64,000 nt of DNA from Aneurinibacillus sp. Ricciae_BoGa-3 (GCF_028421645.1 NZ_CP116888.1:496001-560000), one strand, 5' to 3'. Counted from the stretch's first letter, positions 9,550 through 17,999 are shown. Notes: generated from the sequence alone by a model not told the origin. Made by a program: numbers and translations.

Positions 9550-10836
9550 ATGGTCTTTGTCTTAGATACCAATAGAAAACCATTAGACCCTTGTCATTCA
9601 GCCAAAGCAAGGAAACTATTAAAACAAGAGAAAGCCAAAATTTTCAAAAGGTATCCATTTACCATTATTTTGAATGAATCAATTTCCACAAAGGCACAAA
9701 ATTATCGTTTAAAAATTGATTATGGTAGTCGCCATACAGGGCTTGCCATTTTACAGCAAGATAAAGTTGTTTTTATGGCACAATTACATCACCGTTCCGA
9801 TATTACAGAGCTTTTGGAAAAAAGAAAGGCTTATCGCAGACGCAGACGTTCCAAGAATTTGCGATATCGTCCACCACGTTTTGTTAATCGTAAACGGAAA
9901 AAAGGTTGGGTTCCCCCTTCCTTACAAAGTCGTGTCCATAACATTGCAACATGGGTGAACCGATTCCAAAAAATCATTCCCCTTACTGACATTTCCTATG
10001 AAAATGTCAAGTTTGATACGCAACTATTACAAAATCCAAGCATAACGGGTGTGGAATACCAACAAGGAACGTTGATGGGCTATGAGGTGCGTCAGTATCT
10101 CTTAGAACGATATCATCGCACTTGTGCGTATTGTGGCAAAACGAATATTCCGTTGGAAGTGGAACATATTCTTCCAAAATCAAGAGGAGGCTCCAATCGT
10201 TTAGATAACCTAACCATTGCTTGTCATGACTGTAATCAACGGAAAGGGAACCAAACAGCAGAGGAATTTGGGTTTCCCCACGTCAAAGGAAATGTTGCCT
10301 TTTTTAAAGATTCTGCCGTTGTCAATGCGACACGTTGGAAAATTTATGGAATATTACAAGCAACGGGGCTATCTGTGGAGTGTGGCACAGGAGCAAGAAC
10401 CAAAATGAACCGTATTGCCATTGGACTTCCAAAAGACCATCACTATGATGCGTGTTGCATAGGAGAATCGACACCCCCTTCATTGCAATTGAAAACAAAT
10501 CAAGTATTGCACATCAAAGCAAAAGGTCGTGGCTCTCATTGTCGCACGAATGTCAATCAATTTGGGTTTCCAAGAGGATACCTGATGCGACAAAAAACGG
10601 TATTTGGATTTCAAACTGGCGACATGATAAAAGCTATTGTTCCAAAGGGAAAATACAAAGGTACGTGGTATGGCGAAGTTGCTTGTCGCAAAACGGGAAG
10701 CTTTGATATTAAAAATAAAGAGGGCAAACGAATCGCCCAAGGAATCAACTATAAACATTGTCAAATCATTCAACGATTTGATGGGTACAGCTATCAGTTG
10801 CAGGAAGCAAAGGCATCGCATTCCTCCCATGCCTAA
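9550..10836 (+). CDS. iscB: RNA-guided nickase/nuclease IscB
   Basis: 428 aa; the ATG at 9550 follows GAAAGGAGT. Domain order: PLMP domain (VFVLDTNRKPL), RuvC-I (KIDYGS, catalytic Asp), Arg-rich bridge helix (KAYRRRRRSK), RuvC-II (YENVKFDTQ, Glu), HNH (CAYCG ... VEHILPKSRGG ... CHDCN), RuvC-III (HHYDA, Asp) and a C-terminal domain. All catalytic residues I can place are present. IscB is the IS200/605-associated ancestor of Cas9 and cuts DNA using omegaRNA. Alternative ATGs upstream lack a proper site. Confidence 0.95.
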   Translation: MVFVLDTNRKPLDPCHSAKARKLLKQEKAKIFKRYPFTIILNESISTKAQNYRLKIDYGSRHTGLAILQQDKVVFMAQLHHRSDITELLEKRKAYRRRRRSKNLRYRPPRFVNRKRKKGWVPPSLQSRVHNIATWVNRFQKIIPLTDISYENVKFDTQLLQNPSITGVEYQQGTLMGYEVRQYLLERYHRTCAYCGKTNIPLEVEHILPKSRGGSNRLDNLTIACHDCNQRKGNQTAEEFGFPHVKGNVAFFKDSAVVNATRWKIYGILQATGLSVECGTGARTKMNRIAIGLPKDHHYDACCIGESTPPSLQLKTNQVLHIKAKGRGSHCRTNVNQFGFPRGYLMRQKTVFGFQTGDMIKAIVPKGKYKGTWYGEVACRKTGSFDIKNKEGKRIAQGINYKHCQIIQRFDGYSYQLQEAKASHSSHA

Positions 10837-10855
10837 AGGCGATGGGCTTCCTGCG

Positions 10856-11020
10856 ACTAAGTTCTGTGATTTATGCAATCGTCGATATTGGGCGAACGCA
10901 GAGTTTGAATTGAAAGAAAAGCCGAAGGATTTGTATGTTGGAAGAAATCGGACAACGTATAAACAAGTATGTAAGCATTGTATGAATCCAAAGGATAGAA
11001 AAGAGAAAGCCATTGGTTGA
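10856..11020 (+). pseudogene. 3' remnant of a zinc-ribbon gene, truncated at the IscB right end
   Basis: An open frame continues from the right end of the IscB element: CDLC, about 30 residues, CKHC, then a Lys-rich tail ending at 11020. The two Cys pairs suggest a zinc ribbon. No start codon with a ribosome site lies between the element end and the first Cys pair, so the 5' part is missing or was displaced. Confidence 0.6.
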
Positions 11021-11039
11021 TTGAATCAATGGCTTTTTA
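11008..11039 (+). terminator. rho-independent terminator
   Basis: AGCCATTG and CAATGGCT form an 8-bp stem followed by TTTTT. Confidence 0.85.
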
Positions 11040-11092
11040 CGTGGGAAGATAACTTCTAATAGTTTAGTTAGATACTTTTAGGAGGTTCGTAT

Positions 11093-11134
11093 GTGCCTGA
11101 ACCTAAAAAGTGTCCCTTTTGTCTAAATGAGTAA
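11093..11134 (+). pseudogene. very short CxxC ORF (13 aa), probably a truncated zinc ribbon
   Basis: A GTG start follows a consensus AGGAGG with 7-nt spacing. The 13 residues (PEPKKCPFCLNE after the start) match the opening of Lar-like/zinc-ribbon proteins, which would need a second Cys pair. The frame stops immediately, so this is probably a truncated gene whose start signals survive. Confidence 0.4.
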
Positions 11135-11189
11135 GTTCTACTGGTTTGACGATATGGATAACCTCCTTCTAAGTCGGTTTCTTTTAATA

Positions 11190-11227
11190 AAAAAGATAGC
11201 TACCGTCCTCACAGTAGCTATCTTTTC
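11190..11227. terminator. bidirectional terminator hairpin
   Basis: AAAAGATAGCTAC and GTAGCTATCTTTT form a 13-bp perfect stem with A-run and T-run sides. The rest of 11041-11472 holds no other supported gene; a weak promoter (TTGTTT, 17 bp, TAAAAT) lies at about 11413-11441. Confidence 0.8.
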
Positions 11228-11472
11228 GGAGTGTGATGCTTATGTCTTTATATGATAATCAGTGGAGGGTTTGATTATTCTATGGGATATGTGTAAGCCT
11301 GTGTTAATAACCTATACCTGGTCTGAGATGATACGGGTTTTTGAATCCATGAAAAAAGGCGTTTTGGTCATTTAAAAAATATTTTATAAGAACAATAACA
11401 TAAACTATTGTTTATAGTCAATATATATCGTAAAATAGGAGAAGGAAAGCGTAAGAGGAAAAGAGGATAAAA

Positions 11473-11631
11473 ATGAAAGAATATGAGTATACCTGTGTTG
11501 AGATTTATGAGTGGGGTGCTAAAAAAGACAGTATCATTCAATCCTACATAGATAAAGGATGGATATTGTCTTCCGTTTGGTTGGTGGTTCATTTTCTAAT
11601 AAGGGAAAAAGGACTAGCGGTACTATCATGA
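11473..11631 (+). CDS. DUF4177-like small protein, 52 aa
   Basis: Starts ATG after GAGGAAAAGAGG. The N-terminus (MKEYEYTCVEIYEW) and a later KGW.LSSVW resemble DUF4177 proteins, which have a strand-strand-helix core with a conserved GW. Its stop overlaps the next start (ATGA), implying translational coupling. Function unknown. Confidence 0.6.
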   Translation: MKEYEYTCVEIYEWGAKKDSIIQSYIDKGWILSSVWLVVHFLIREKGLAVLS

Positions 11632-11822
11632 GGAGACAAATGGGTTGGCTTAACGTGGACACAACGGAAAAGTTTTTAAAACATCTTGTATGGTCTTCTC
11701 ATGCCACCTACTATCTAGCATACAGAGAAGGCAGGATAACGGTAGGACAATATTGGAAGTTCGTTTCGGATTTGAAGCAACTTTGCCTACAGTACCACTT
11801 AGAAGATACTAACACAAAATGA
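11628..11822 (+). CDS. hypothetical protein, 64 aa
   Basis: The ATG overlaps the stop of the upstream gene (ATGA). The product is rich in aromatic residues (WSSHATYYLAYREG) with no membrane segment. Its own stop overlaps an ATG of the next frame, so three genes form a coupled string. Family not recognised. Confidence 0.6.
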   Translation: MRRQMGWLNVDTTEKFLKHLVWSSHATYYLAYREGRITVGQYWKFVSDLKQLCLQYHLEDTNTK

Positions 11823-11836
11823 AAGGAATATCTGAA

Positions 11837-12013
11837 ATGAGTGAATGGGAGTCTTTTGGATATCTTACGGATGAACCTTGCGAGGTTTGCGGTAAGGTTG
11901 GTGACAATAGGCAGGAACCAAGATTTCTCTATACCGTGTGTGAAAAACATCAAGACGTTCCGCCTACAGAGGTAGCAAGAATACGAAATATGCAGGAAAA
12001 ATCAACCAAATAA
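11837..12013 (+). CDS. small Cys-containing protein, 58 aa
   Basis: The ATG at 11837 has a GAAAGGAA site at good spacing; the ATG at 11819 overlaps the previous stop and is the alternative. CEVCG plus CEKH suggests a one-zinc site. Function unknown. Confidence 0.6.
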   Translation: MSEWESFGYLTDEPCEVCGKVGDNRQEPRFLYTVCEKHQDVPPTEVARIRNMQEKSTK

Positions 12014-12032
12014 TCAGGAAAGAGGGAACATA

Positions 12033-12272
12033 ATGATGCCGCAAAAAGGAAAACTTCAAATGACAAAATCATCAATGTTTGTGGGGTTCACGGTTTACTT
12101 AACAAATAACGAAGAAGAAACGGTTTATGTAGAAGTCAAAACCAACGAGGATATAGAGCGAGTTTTTAGTCAGTATTTTAAAGGAAATTGGTATGAATTG
12201 TTCAAACACAAGACCATTGATACAGATGATATTGAGAGCGTCTCCTTTTCTGATATACGGGCAAACGGGTAA
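12033..12272 (+). CDS. hypothetical protein, 79 aa
   Basis: The ATG follows AGGAAAGAGGG. Small acidic protein with beta-strand-like patterns. The frame stays open for 43 further codons after the TAA (to 12404), which is unusual; see the next entry. Confidence 0.6.
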   Translation: MMPQKGKLQMTKSSMFVGFTVYLTNNEEETVYVEVKTNEDIERVFSQYFKGNWYELFKHKTIDTDDIESVSFSDIRANG

Positions 12273-12404
12273 GATGAAAGCGAGAATCGGTTTGATTTGT
12301 TGCTTTTCACAGGTATCTCGTCATCCATGTCTGTCAATATCAAACAACTTTCCGATGAAAGTGTGCAAAAACTCGCAGAAATTCGAGCAATCGTAAATAG
12401 ATAG
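12273..12404 (+). pseudogene. in-frame open extension after the TAA of the 79-aa gene
   Basis: Directly after the TAA at 12270-12272 the same frame stays open and encodes a plausible helical segment (SDESVQKLAEIRAIVNR at the end). There is no ribosome site for the internal ATG near 12327. Either the upstream gene once ran to 12404 and gained a stop, or this is the tail of another decayed gene. Confidence 0.35.
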
Positions 12405-12424
12405 AGTTCCTTTAGGAAGAGGGT

Positions 12425-12856
12425 GTGCAGGTGACCAGTTATTTCATACGGGAGATTGCGACATTGCTCTTTGTGCCGTGTTTTCTTTCAGTTGGTATCT
12501 ATTTACATTGGAAGAATCCCAAAAACATGCTAGATACATTTAGAAGCCGTACAGCGAATTGGAAGCGGGGTGGTTATATAGCCTTTTTCGTCTGTATGCT
12601 TGGCTTGTACATTGGAGTAACGCAACCTGAACGTCAACTTTTTTATGATATTCCGAACTTTATTAATGGAAAATATGAAGTTGTTGTGGGAAAACCCATC
12701 TTATATCAACAGGAACCCACTCATTTAGCAGTTTTCCTGGTACAGAATAAAAAAGTCAGGGTAGCTACTGATACGGTAGATGCAGGGAAAACATATAAAT
12801 TTGAAGTTCTTCCTCATTCAGGATTAGTGATGAATTGGGTTGATGAAAAAGGTTAA
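12425..12856 (+). CDS. small membrane protein, 143 aa
   Basis: GTG start after AGGAAGAGGG; a second GTG two codons later is also possible. Two membrane helices (about residues 8-27 and 47-65) are separated by a basic loop with NWKRGG. A C-terminal extracytoplasmic domain of about 75 residues is beta-rich. Unknown family, possibly an envelope component. Confidence 0.65.
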   Translation: MQVTSYFIREIATLLFVPCFLSVGIYLHWKNPKNMLDTFRSRTANWKRGGYIAFFVCMLGLYIGVTQPERQLFYDIPNFINGKYEVVVGKPILYQQEPTHLAVFLVQNKKVRVATDTVDAGKTYKFEVLPHSGLVMNWVDEKG

Positions 12857-12877
12857 TTGAGAGGGTTCGCAAAAAGA

Positions 12878-13051
12878 ATGAATCAAATAGATGAACTGAT
12901 AAAAATAACAGAACAAATACGGAATTTAACAGAAGAACAGTTTGAATCGTTAGTTGAACAATTGTTAAAGTTATCTCCTACTATCTCGAATGAAAAAGAA
13001 TTTCGAAACACGATGAGAAGATGGTACACAGGATACCGAGCCAAACCATAA
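12878..13051 (+). CDS. hypothetical protein, 57 aa
   Basis: I prefer the ATG at 12878 over a TTG at 12857 that abuts the previous stop. The product is a short helical acidic protein, possibly translationally coupled to the membrane protein before it. Confidence 0.5.
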   Translation: MNQIDELIKITEQIRNLTEEQFESLVEQLLKLSPTISNEKEFRNTMRRWYTGYRAKP

Positions 13052-13123
13052 GTGGATGTTTTGGATAGAGAGGTGTTAAGTAAAGTCGGATATCTAGCAA
13101 TTGATTAGGCTATGTAAATATGT

Positions 13124-13165
13124 AAAAAAGCACGAGGTATATTAAAACATACTTCGTGCTTTTTT
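13124..13165. terminator. bidirectional terminator
   Basis: AAAAAAGCACGA and CGTGCTTTTTT arms with an inner GTAT/ATAC pair. It separates the plus-strand small genes from the minus-strand cell-wall cluster. Confidence 0.8.
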
Positions 13166-13166
13166 A

Positions 13167-13991
13167 TTACAGGTAAAAACAATGATTGATGAAGGAAATC
13201 GATTCTCCCATTTGGGTAATATAGCGAGTTGCCTCTCCATTGTGACGATAGCCCTCAATGCCTTCGTTATAACTACTCCACACAGCCTTGTCCAGTTTTG
13301 CACCTGTTAAACCTTTGCTACCCCAAGTTTTATAAAGGTTTGACAACATATAGGTTCCCCAATTGATGTTGATGTACGGATTAAAAGCACTATTGTCTGT
13401 GTGTAAAACCTTAGCTAAATGTAGATGATTCTTCTGGTTAATTTGAAATAAACCATAATCATTGGTGCTATTGAGTTCATTTGGGTTAAAACGACTTTCG
13501 TGATGAATTAACGCCAAAGTTTTTTTGTAATCCAACCCTCGTTTTTTGCAAAGCTTATACAAATATTCCTGTTGTGCTTTTGGCATTGGAATATGTGGAT
13601 TATAAGTGCTCTGGTTGGAAGGTTTGGCTTTGCCTAAATGAATGGTCTTTGTTGTAGGCTTGTCCACGGGGTGATAAACAAGATTATTGAATTGAACCTG
13701 TGGAGTTGTTGCGGTTAGGTTCTTAACTGCAGAAGTCTGACCTGTAACATGTTTGATATGTTTGAGATTTTTTGTTTGTGCCGTTACCTTTTTGGATTGT
13801 GGTTCAGATGCGTAGCTTTTATATAAAGAAACACACGAAAATACAAGTCCAAAAGTGATAACCGACAACAAACTTAATGCTACACGTCTTCTACGATAAT
13901 AAATTTTCCCAATTCTTTGTTTCTGATGAAGTACCCTTTTGTATTTCTCTCCAAGATTTTCATACGTAGGTAAAAAACTCTCCTTATTCAA
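13167..13991 (-). CDS. lytic transglycosylase-like protein (SLT domain), 274 aa
   Basis: A cytoplasmic head of about 35 residues with a basic stretch (YYRRRRV) precedes one membrane helix. A Ser/Thr/Lys-rich linker follows, then a C-terminal SLT goose-lysozyme-type domain. That domain has ALIHHESRFNP (catalytic Glu), DYGLFQIN and NPYININWGTYMLSNLY. It should cleave peptidoglycan outside the membrane. Large conjugative plasmids and phages often carry such enzymes to open the wall for secretion or DNA passage. It is a paralogue of the next minus-strand gene. Confidence 0.85.
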   Translation of the reverse strand: MNKESFLPTYENLGEKYKRVLHQKQRIGKIYYRRRRVALSLLSVITFGLVFSCVSLYKSYASEPQSKKVTAQTKNLKHIKHVTGQTSAVKNLTATTPQVQFNNLVYHPVDKPTTKTIHLGKAKPSNQSTYNPHIPMPKAQQEYLYKLCKKRGLDYKKTLALIHHESRFNPNELNSTNDYGLFQINQKNHLHLAKVLHTDNSAFNPYININWGTYMLSNLYKTWGSKGLTGAKLDKAVWSSYNEGIEGYRHNGEATRYITQMGESISFINHCFYL

Positions 13992-14111
13992 TTTTCTTTC
14001 CTCCTCATAAGTAAAAGCAAACTTTTTCCTGTTTTATATAAAATGGTATGTAGTATCATATGCGAGGGTGGGAAAGTTAATAAAAAGCAAAAGAGAGTAG
14101 GGCAGATTCGA

Positions 14112-14162
14112 AAGAAAAAAGAAAACTACAAAAGAATGAAAATCAGGCTCTTGTAGTTTCCT
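14112..14162 (-). terminator. rho-independent terminator (minus strand)
   Basis: GAAACTACAA and TTGTAGTTTTC arms followed by a T-run on the minus strand, after the 214-aa SLT gene. Confidence 0.7.
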
Positions 14163-14182
14163 AAGAGGTGTTGGGAATTGGA

Positions 14183-14827
14183 CTAGAATAGACGATTAAT
14201 TTCAGCTAAATGAGTTCTTACATGTTGGATATAGGAATACATTTTCCCATATTTTTTAAAACCATAAAGACCTCGATTATAACTGCTCCAAACATAATCA
14301 TCTAACTGGTCTCCTTGTATCCCTCTCTTGCTCCAATACGTATAGAGATTGGAGAGTTCATACGTACCCCAATTGATATTGATGTAGGGGTCTAACGGTT
14401 TGACAGGCGTGCCTAATGCTTGAGCATAATTCGTAAAGTTCAATCGATTGATTTGAAACAATCCATAGTTACCAGCACAAACACTATTTGGGTTGAAGGT
14501 ACTCTCTGTCTGGATAATCGCCAATGCTTTTCGATAATCCAAACCTCTCTGTTGACACAGTTTGTATAAATATTCTTGGTACTCTTTTTTCATAGGAATC
14601 TTGCTATTGTAAGGGTTTGTGTTTGTCGCCTTTGCAGTCTGTGCATAGGATACGGTTGTCACCGTAGGCAAAACAACGGATGTAATGAGAGTTAAAGATG
14701 CGATTGACACAAGAAATTTGCGTATAAGTCTTTGGTTTAGTTTTCTTTTGACTTTAACAATTTCTTCGCTTCCCTGTTCCCTTTTCAATACTGCTGGTTC
14801 AGATTGATACAGGTGGGAATATTTCAT
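14183..14827 (-). CDS. lytic transglycosylase-like protein (SLT domain), 214 aa
   Basis: An N-terminal cytoplasmic stretch is followed by one hydrophobic helix that may be a late signal peptide (ASLTLITSVVLPTVTTV, then SYAQT). The SLT domain has AIIQTESTFNP (Glu), NYGLFQIN and NPYININWGTYELSNLY. Clearly paralogous to the 274-aa enzyme, with a shorter linker. The ATG follows AGGAGGAGTG. Probably wall-remodelling. Confidence 0.85.
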   Translation of the reverse strand: MKYSHLYQSEPAVLKREQGSEEIVKVKRKLNQRLIRKFLVSIASLTLITSVVLPTVTTVSYAQTAKATNTNPYNSKIPMKKEYQEYLYKLCQQRGLDYRKALAIIQTESTFNPNSVCAGNYGLFQINRLNFTNYAQALGTPVKPLDPYININWGTYELSNLYTYWSKRGIQGDQLDDYVWSSYNRGLYGFKKYGKMYSYIQHVRTHLAEINRLF

Positions 14828-14880
14828 TTGGACACTCCTCCTTCATATAACTTGTGGTCATCATTCAGCTAATAAATATG

Positions 14881-14926
14881 AGAAAAACTACAAAGCAATG
14901 GTGAATGCCATCACCTTGTAGTTTTG
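14881..14926 (-). terminator. rho-independent terminator (minus strand)
   Basis: AAACTACAAGGTGATGG and CCATTGCTTTGTAGTTTTT pair on the minus strand. The stem ends in the same ACTACAA / TTGTAGT arms as the terminator at 14112-14162. Confidence 0.75.
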
Positions 14927-14927
14927 T

Positions 14928-15689
14928 TTAGGAAAAATTCACCACTACTTGATTTTTGATAGGGTCTGGAACCATCTTCATATCTTCCGATATTTGGACA
15001 CGAGTTTGAAACGCTTGATAGATGCTTAAATCCTCAAATAGTTTTTGGATGGTGGCTTCTTTTTGTTGCTGTGATAATCCTGTGGTAAAATCTATCACAA
15101 GCATGACATTTTCTACTTGTCCTATTTTTACTCCTACGATAAAGACTCGATGGATAAGTTCGAGATAATTTTGTTTGATGCTATCCAGTTCAAGTTTCAT
15201 TTCAGGTAGATTCGGAAGAATGCCAAATTCTATAGGCAAACCTTCTGGAATCTTTTGTTTTGAAATGGTTTCTTTTTTGATGAATGCGTTGTACATATGT
15301 TGTACTTCTTGCATCTGCGTATGAAAAGCGAATTCACAACCAAAGTTCATCATTAATAAAGGCGCACCACGAAATGCCATATCCAGTGTAAACCCAAGAA
15401 ACTCCTGTAAAGGTACTTCATGGCGAGCAAGTTCCCGTGGGTCTTTGTTCTCCGCCGCTACTTTACGAAAAATCTCAAAATGTTCATGGTCGGTAAAAGC
15501 AAAAACAGTAGGCGTTTTGTTTATCTCACCAATAAACAGAGCAGGGGTTTTTACATCCTGAACGGTTTGCGGTTTTTGAATAGCAAGAATCACTTTTTCT
15601 AAAGAAAATACTTTTGTCCACAATTGACGCCATCCCTGTTCAAAGGGAAGTTTCTGAGATTCCTCAACCGTCTTGTCCCAATGATTCAA
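14928..15689 (-). CDS. SseB N-terminal-domain-like protein, 253 aa
   Basis: The TTG at 15689 is chosen because an AAAGGAG site lies just before it; the frame opens slightly further upstream. Residues about 40-110 (LFIGEI..TPTVFAFTD, then LQEFLGF..DMAF) match the pattern of SseB N-terminal domains, which are small soluble domains of uncertain role. The C-terminal half resembles the SseB C-terminal region (VMLVIDF). No signal peptide. Confidence 0.55.
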   Translation of the reverse strand: MNHWDKTVEESQKLPFEQGWRQLWTKVFSLEKVILAIQKPQTVQDVKTPALFIGEINKTPTVFAFTDHEHFEIFRKVAAENKDPRELARHEVPLQEFLGFTLDMAFRGAPLLMMNFGCEFAFHTQMQEVQHMYNAFIKKETISKQKIPEGLPIEFGILPNLPEMKLELDSIKQNYLELIHRVFIVGVKIGQVENVMLVIDFTTGLSQQQKEATIQKLFEDLSIYQAFQTRVQISEDMKMVPDPIKNQVVVNFS

Positions 15690-15817
15690 ATAAAAAACTC
15701 CTTTCAATTTGTTTTATTATAATAAAGTTACAGTAATATAGTCTATTTTACTATAAATATTGACTAAAAACAATTAAAACGGGATTAAAATTGGATTTGA
15801 TTATCGCTTATCACACG

Positions 15818-15855
15818 ACAAAAAAGCACAGCAGATAAAACATTACTGTGCTTCA
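15818..15855 (-). terminator. rho-independent terminator (minus strand)
   Basis: GAAGCACAG and CTGTGCTTTTTT arms on the minus strand, after the 295-aa secreted protein gene. Confidence 0.75.
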
Positions 15856-15866
15856 AACCTTGTTTT

Positions 15867-16754
15867 CTAGTAGGTAAAAGTCTCTCGTCTCGTAATCGCA
15901 TGAGGAAGAGAATCAGAATACTTCCAGGTGAAATTGTTGCTTTTTACATCTTCATTCTTCTGGTAAAAATAAATTTCGGTCTGTTTGATGTTATTGTTTA
16001 TGTTTTTGGTAGAAGAAGAGATGTCTTTGGCTACCTTATACATCACGGTGTCTGCTGTAGACAGTGTAGATATAATATCTAGTTTAACCTGTTGATTGGT
16101 AAGGTTGGCTTGTACTACGTTGTAGTCAATCACATCGGATGTGGTAGGTTGAGCATTCTCCTGATAGGTACGAGTTAATTCACCTTTATAAAGTTTGTTA
16201 TTCATAGACACGGTTGCCTGAACAGAGTATTGAATGGTTACGTTTGCTTTGTTTCGTTCATTTATCTGTTTAGCATGCGAAATGATTTCTTGGTTTTTCA
16301 CATCCTTTTTATTGATTTTTACATCCATCTTCACTGCATTTGGCTGTTCTTTCTTATGTAGTAGCTGAAAAGAAGGAACGGAAGCTTTTGCAGGGGATTT
16401 ATTTAGGTTAAGATGAATCGAGGGTTGTGTACGCTCTTTTGGAGGTACATAAGCTGCCAGTTGAGAAGGCGGAACTTGCATGACGAGTTTACTTTTTGTT
16501 TGTAAATAAGTTGAAACGTGTTTGCTTTCAGTCTGTCCTTTTTTCAATTCAGAAGGTAAAACGGGTAGTGCAGGAGTTATTTTAGTCGGAATAATTTTGT
16601 TGTTTTCATTTTGGATTGTGGCTTGTTTGGTTAAAGCATGCGAAGCCAATGGAAAACATCTCATTAGAATCACGACAAACATAACCGCTGTCACAAGAAT
16701 AGCCGTAACCAATTTTTCCTTTTTGTTTAACACGTATCTCTCTCCTTTTATCAC
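15867..16754 (-). CDS. secreted or membrane-anchored protein, 295 aa
   Basis: A short basic head and one hydrophobic helix (about residues 15-38) precede a Lys/Pro/Gln-rich linker and a C-terminal beta-rich domain of about 120 residues starting near VTIQYSVQAT. Probably exported and anchored by the N-terminal helix. The organisation is like its neighbour at 16879. The start could be an ATG two codons later. Family not recognised. Confidence 0.65.
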   Translation of the reverse strand: MIKGERYVLNKKEKLVTAILVTAVMFVVILMRCFPLASHALTKQATIQNENNKIIPTKITPALPVLPSELKKGQTESKHVSTYLQTKSKLVMQVPPSQLAAYVPPKERTQPSIHLNLNKSPAKASVPSFQLLHKKEQPNAVKMDVKINKKDVKNQEIISHAKQINERNKANVTIQYSVQATVSMNNKLYKGELTRTYQENAQPTTSDVIDYNVVQANLTNQQVKLDIISTLSTADTVMYKVAKDISSSTKNINNNIKQTEIYFYQKNEDVKSNNFTWKYSDSLPHAITRRETFTY

Positions 16755-16853
16755 CTTGTTTTGTTTTTTTACGTTTCAAACTGTTAGAAAACCAACTCCT
16801 TGTCCGTGTTTATTTTTTTATCTTATTCAGTTGAGATGGATTGTATCAAAATG

Positions 16854-16880
16854 AAAAAGACATGGAGGGAACCATGCCTT
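16854..16880 (-). terminator. rho-independent terminator (minus strand)
   Basis: AAGGCATGG and CCATGTCTTTTT arms on the minus strand. It overlaps the last codons of the gene at 16879. Confidence 0.7.
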
Positions 16881-17676
16881 AGAATGTACCATATGAATGG
16901 ATGACGAGCACATTGGGTTTTGAAGTCGAATAATCTGCGGATGATTCTTTTTTAGCATAATCATCTGGTTGAGAATAAAAAGTAAGGTCAGTTTGTTGTG
17001 TTTCTGGATTGGCGTTTCGTATCAACGTAGAGATAACTTGCGAAAGGTCTTCTAGGTCAGACAAACCAGACGTATTTGTAATCACATCGGCACTTATGGC
17101 ATGATTACCCGATGAACTCACTTGAACTATGTTGTATGTTCCCTTTGTTTTAATTTTTTGGATGGATTTTTGGGAAACAAGCACATGATAACTTTTAAGT
17201 TCTAATTCAGGTACGGAAGAATGAGTAAGGTTTAAACTGTGTGTAAGACCGTGCACGTATCCGCCATCGTAATTCTGTTGAAGTGTTTTATCAAAAGCTC
17301 CTTTATTGTTAAATACATTCAGGTTAACAGAACCCATCGCTATCCCTTTTTGAAGATTTGTATTCGCAAGGCGGTAGACTTCTTTGCCAAGGGTTTTGAC
17401 CTGGTCATCCGAAATTGGCTTATCTACCAGAATATCAAAGAATACGGTTTTCGGTGTATCCTGTGTTAGGATTTGTTGATTTCGTAAGACTTTATAGGAT
17501 AATCCCAATAAATTTTCGTACGTTTTGGAATTAAAAGTGGTGGATTTTGTATAAAGGGTTTGTTTAGCAGATGGGGTGGTGTTAGGTGTGCTTTTATTCA
17601 TCGCAAAAATGGAACCTGCCCCGCCTAAAACAACAAGGACTATCACACCTATCCCTATCACTTTTTTCTTATCCAC
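16879..17676 (-). CDS. exported protein with N-terminal membrane anchor, 265 aa
   Basis: MDKKK followed by a Gly/Val-rich hydrophobic helix (IGIGVIVLVVLGGAGSI) gives an uncleaved anchor or signal peptide. The extracellular part is Ser/Thr/Asn-rich with alternating strands and helices. No catalytic motif recognised. It is the first gene of the minus-strand cluster and has its own operator-bearing promoter (17726-17765). Confidence 0.7.
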   Translation of the reverse strand: MDKKKVIGIGVIVLVVLGGAGSIFAMNKSTPNTTPSAKQTLYTKSTTFNSKTYENLLGLSYKVLRNQQILTQDTPKTVFFDILVDKPISDDQVKTLGKEVYRLANTNLQKGIAMGSVNLNVFNNKGAFDKTLQQNYDGGYVHGLTHSLNLTHSSVPELELKSYHVLVSQKSIQKIKTKGTYNIVQVSSSGNHAISADVITNTSGLSDLEDLSQVISTLIRNANPETQQTDLTFYSQPDDYAKKESSADYSTSKPNVLVIHSYGTF

Positions 17677-17725
17677 TGAAAGGCTCCTCTCTCTGACTAC
17701 TAAATTTCACATTAATCATATGAAA

Positions 17726-17765
17726 ATTATATAATAGTGTAGCACAATGGTAAAGTAATTTTTAC
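17726..17765 (-). promoter_or_regulatory. SigmaA promoter with shared palindromic operator
   Basis: On the minus strand: GTAAA-N6-TTTAC, -35 TTTACC (complement of 17749-17754), exactly 17 bp, TATAAT (complement of 17726-17731). It drives the exported protein gene at 17676. Confidence 0.75.
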
Positions 17766-17999
17766 ATAATAATAATATTAAACTAGGTCACTAATAGCAA
17801 TTGTGGTACAATATAAACGATGAAAAAATGAATGTTGATTACATAAGGAAGGGATTTAAAAATGAAAGTAAGACCTTGGAAAAAAAGGGAGGTCTTTTCC
17901 TGACTGCTTTTTATTAAAGACGATATAGGAAAAGAAGTAGCGTACACCGATGAATTTGAATTGCATCTATTCATGATGTTTAAGAAGGGAGCGGATGAT

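Larger units (their letters stand above)
9311..10855 (+). mobile_element. IscB element (IS200/IS605-like)
   Basis: The left end has a hairpin CACGC-TTAAAA-GCGTG (9316-9331). The right end has a hairpin CCCATGCC-TAAA-GGCGATGGG (10826-10846). Between them lie an omegaRNA region and iscB. No TnpA transposase is present, so movement would need one in trans. The right junction falls in a broken zinc-ribbon gene. Ends are estimated from the hairpins. Confidence 0.75.
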
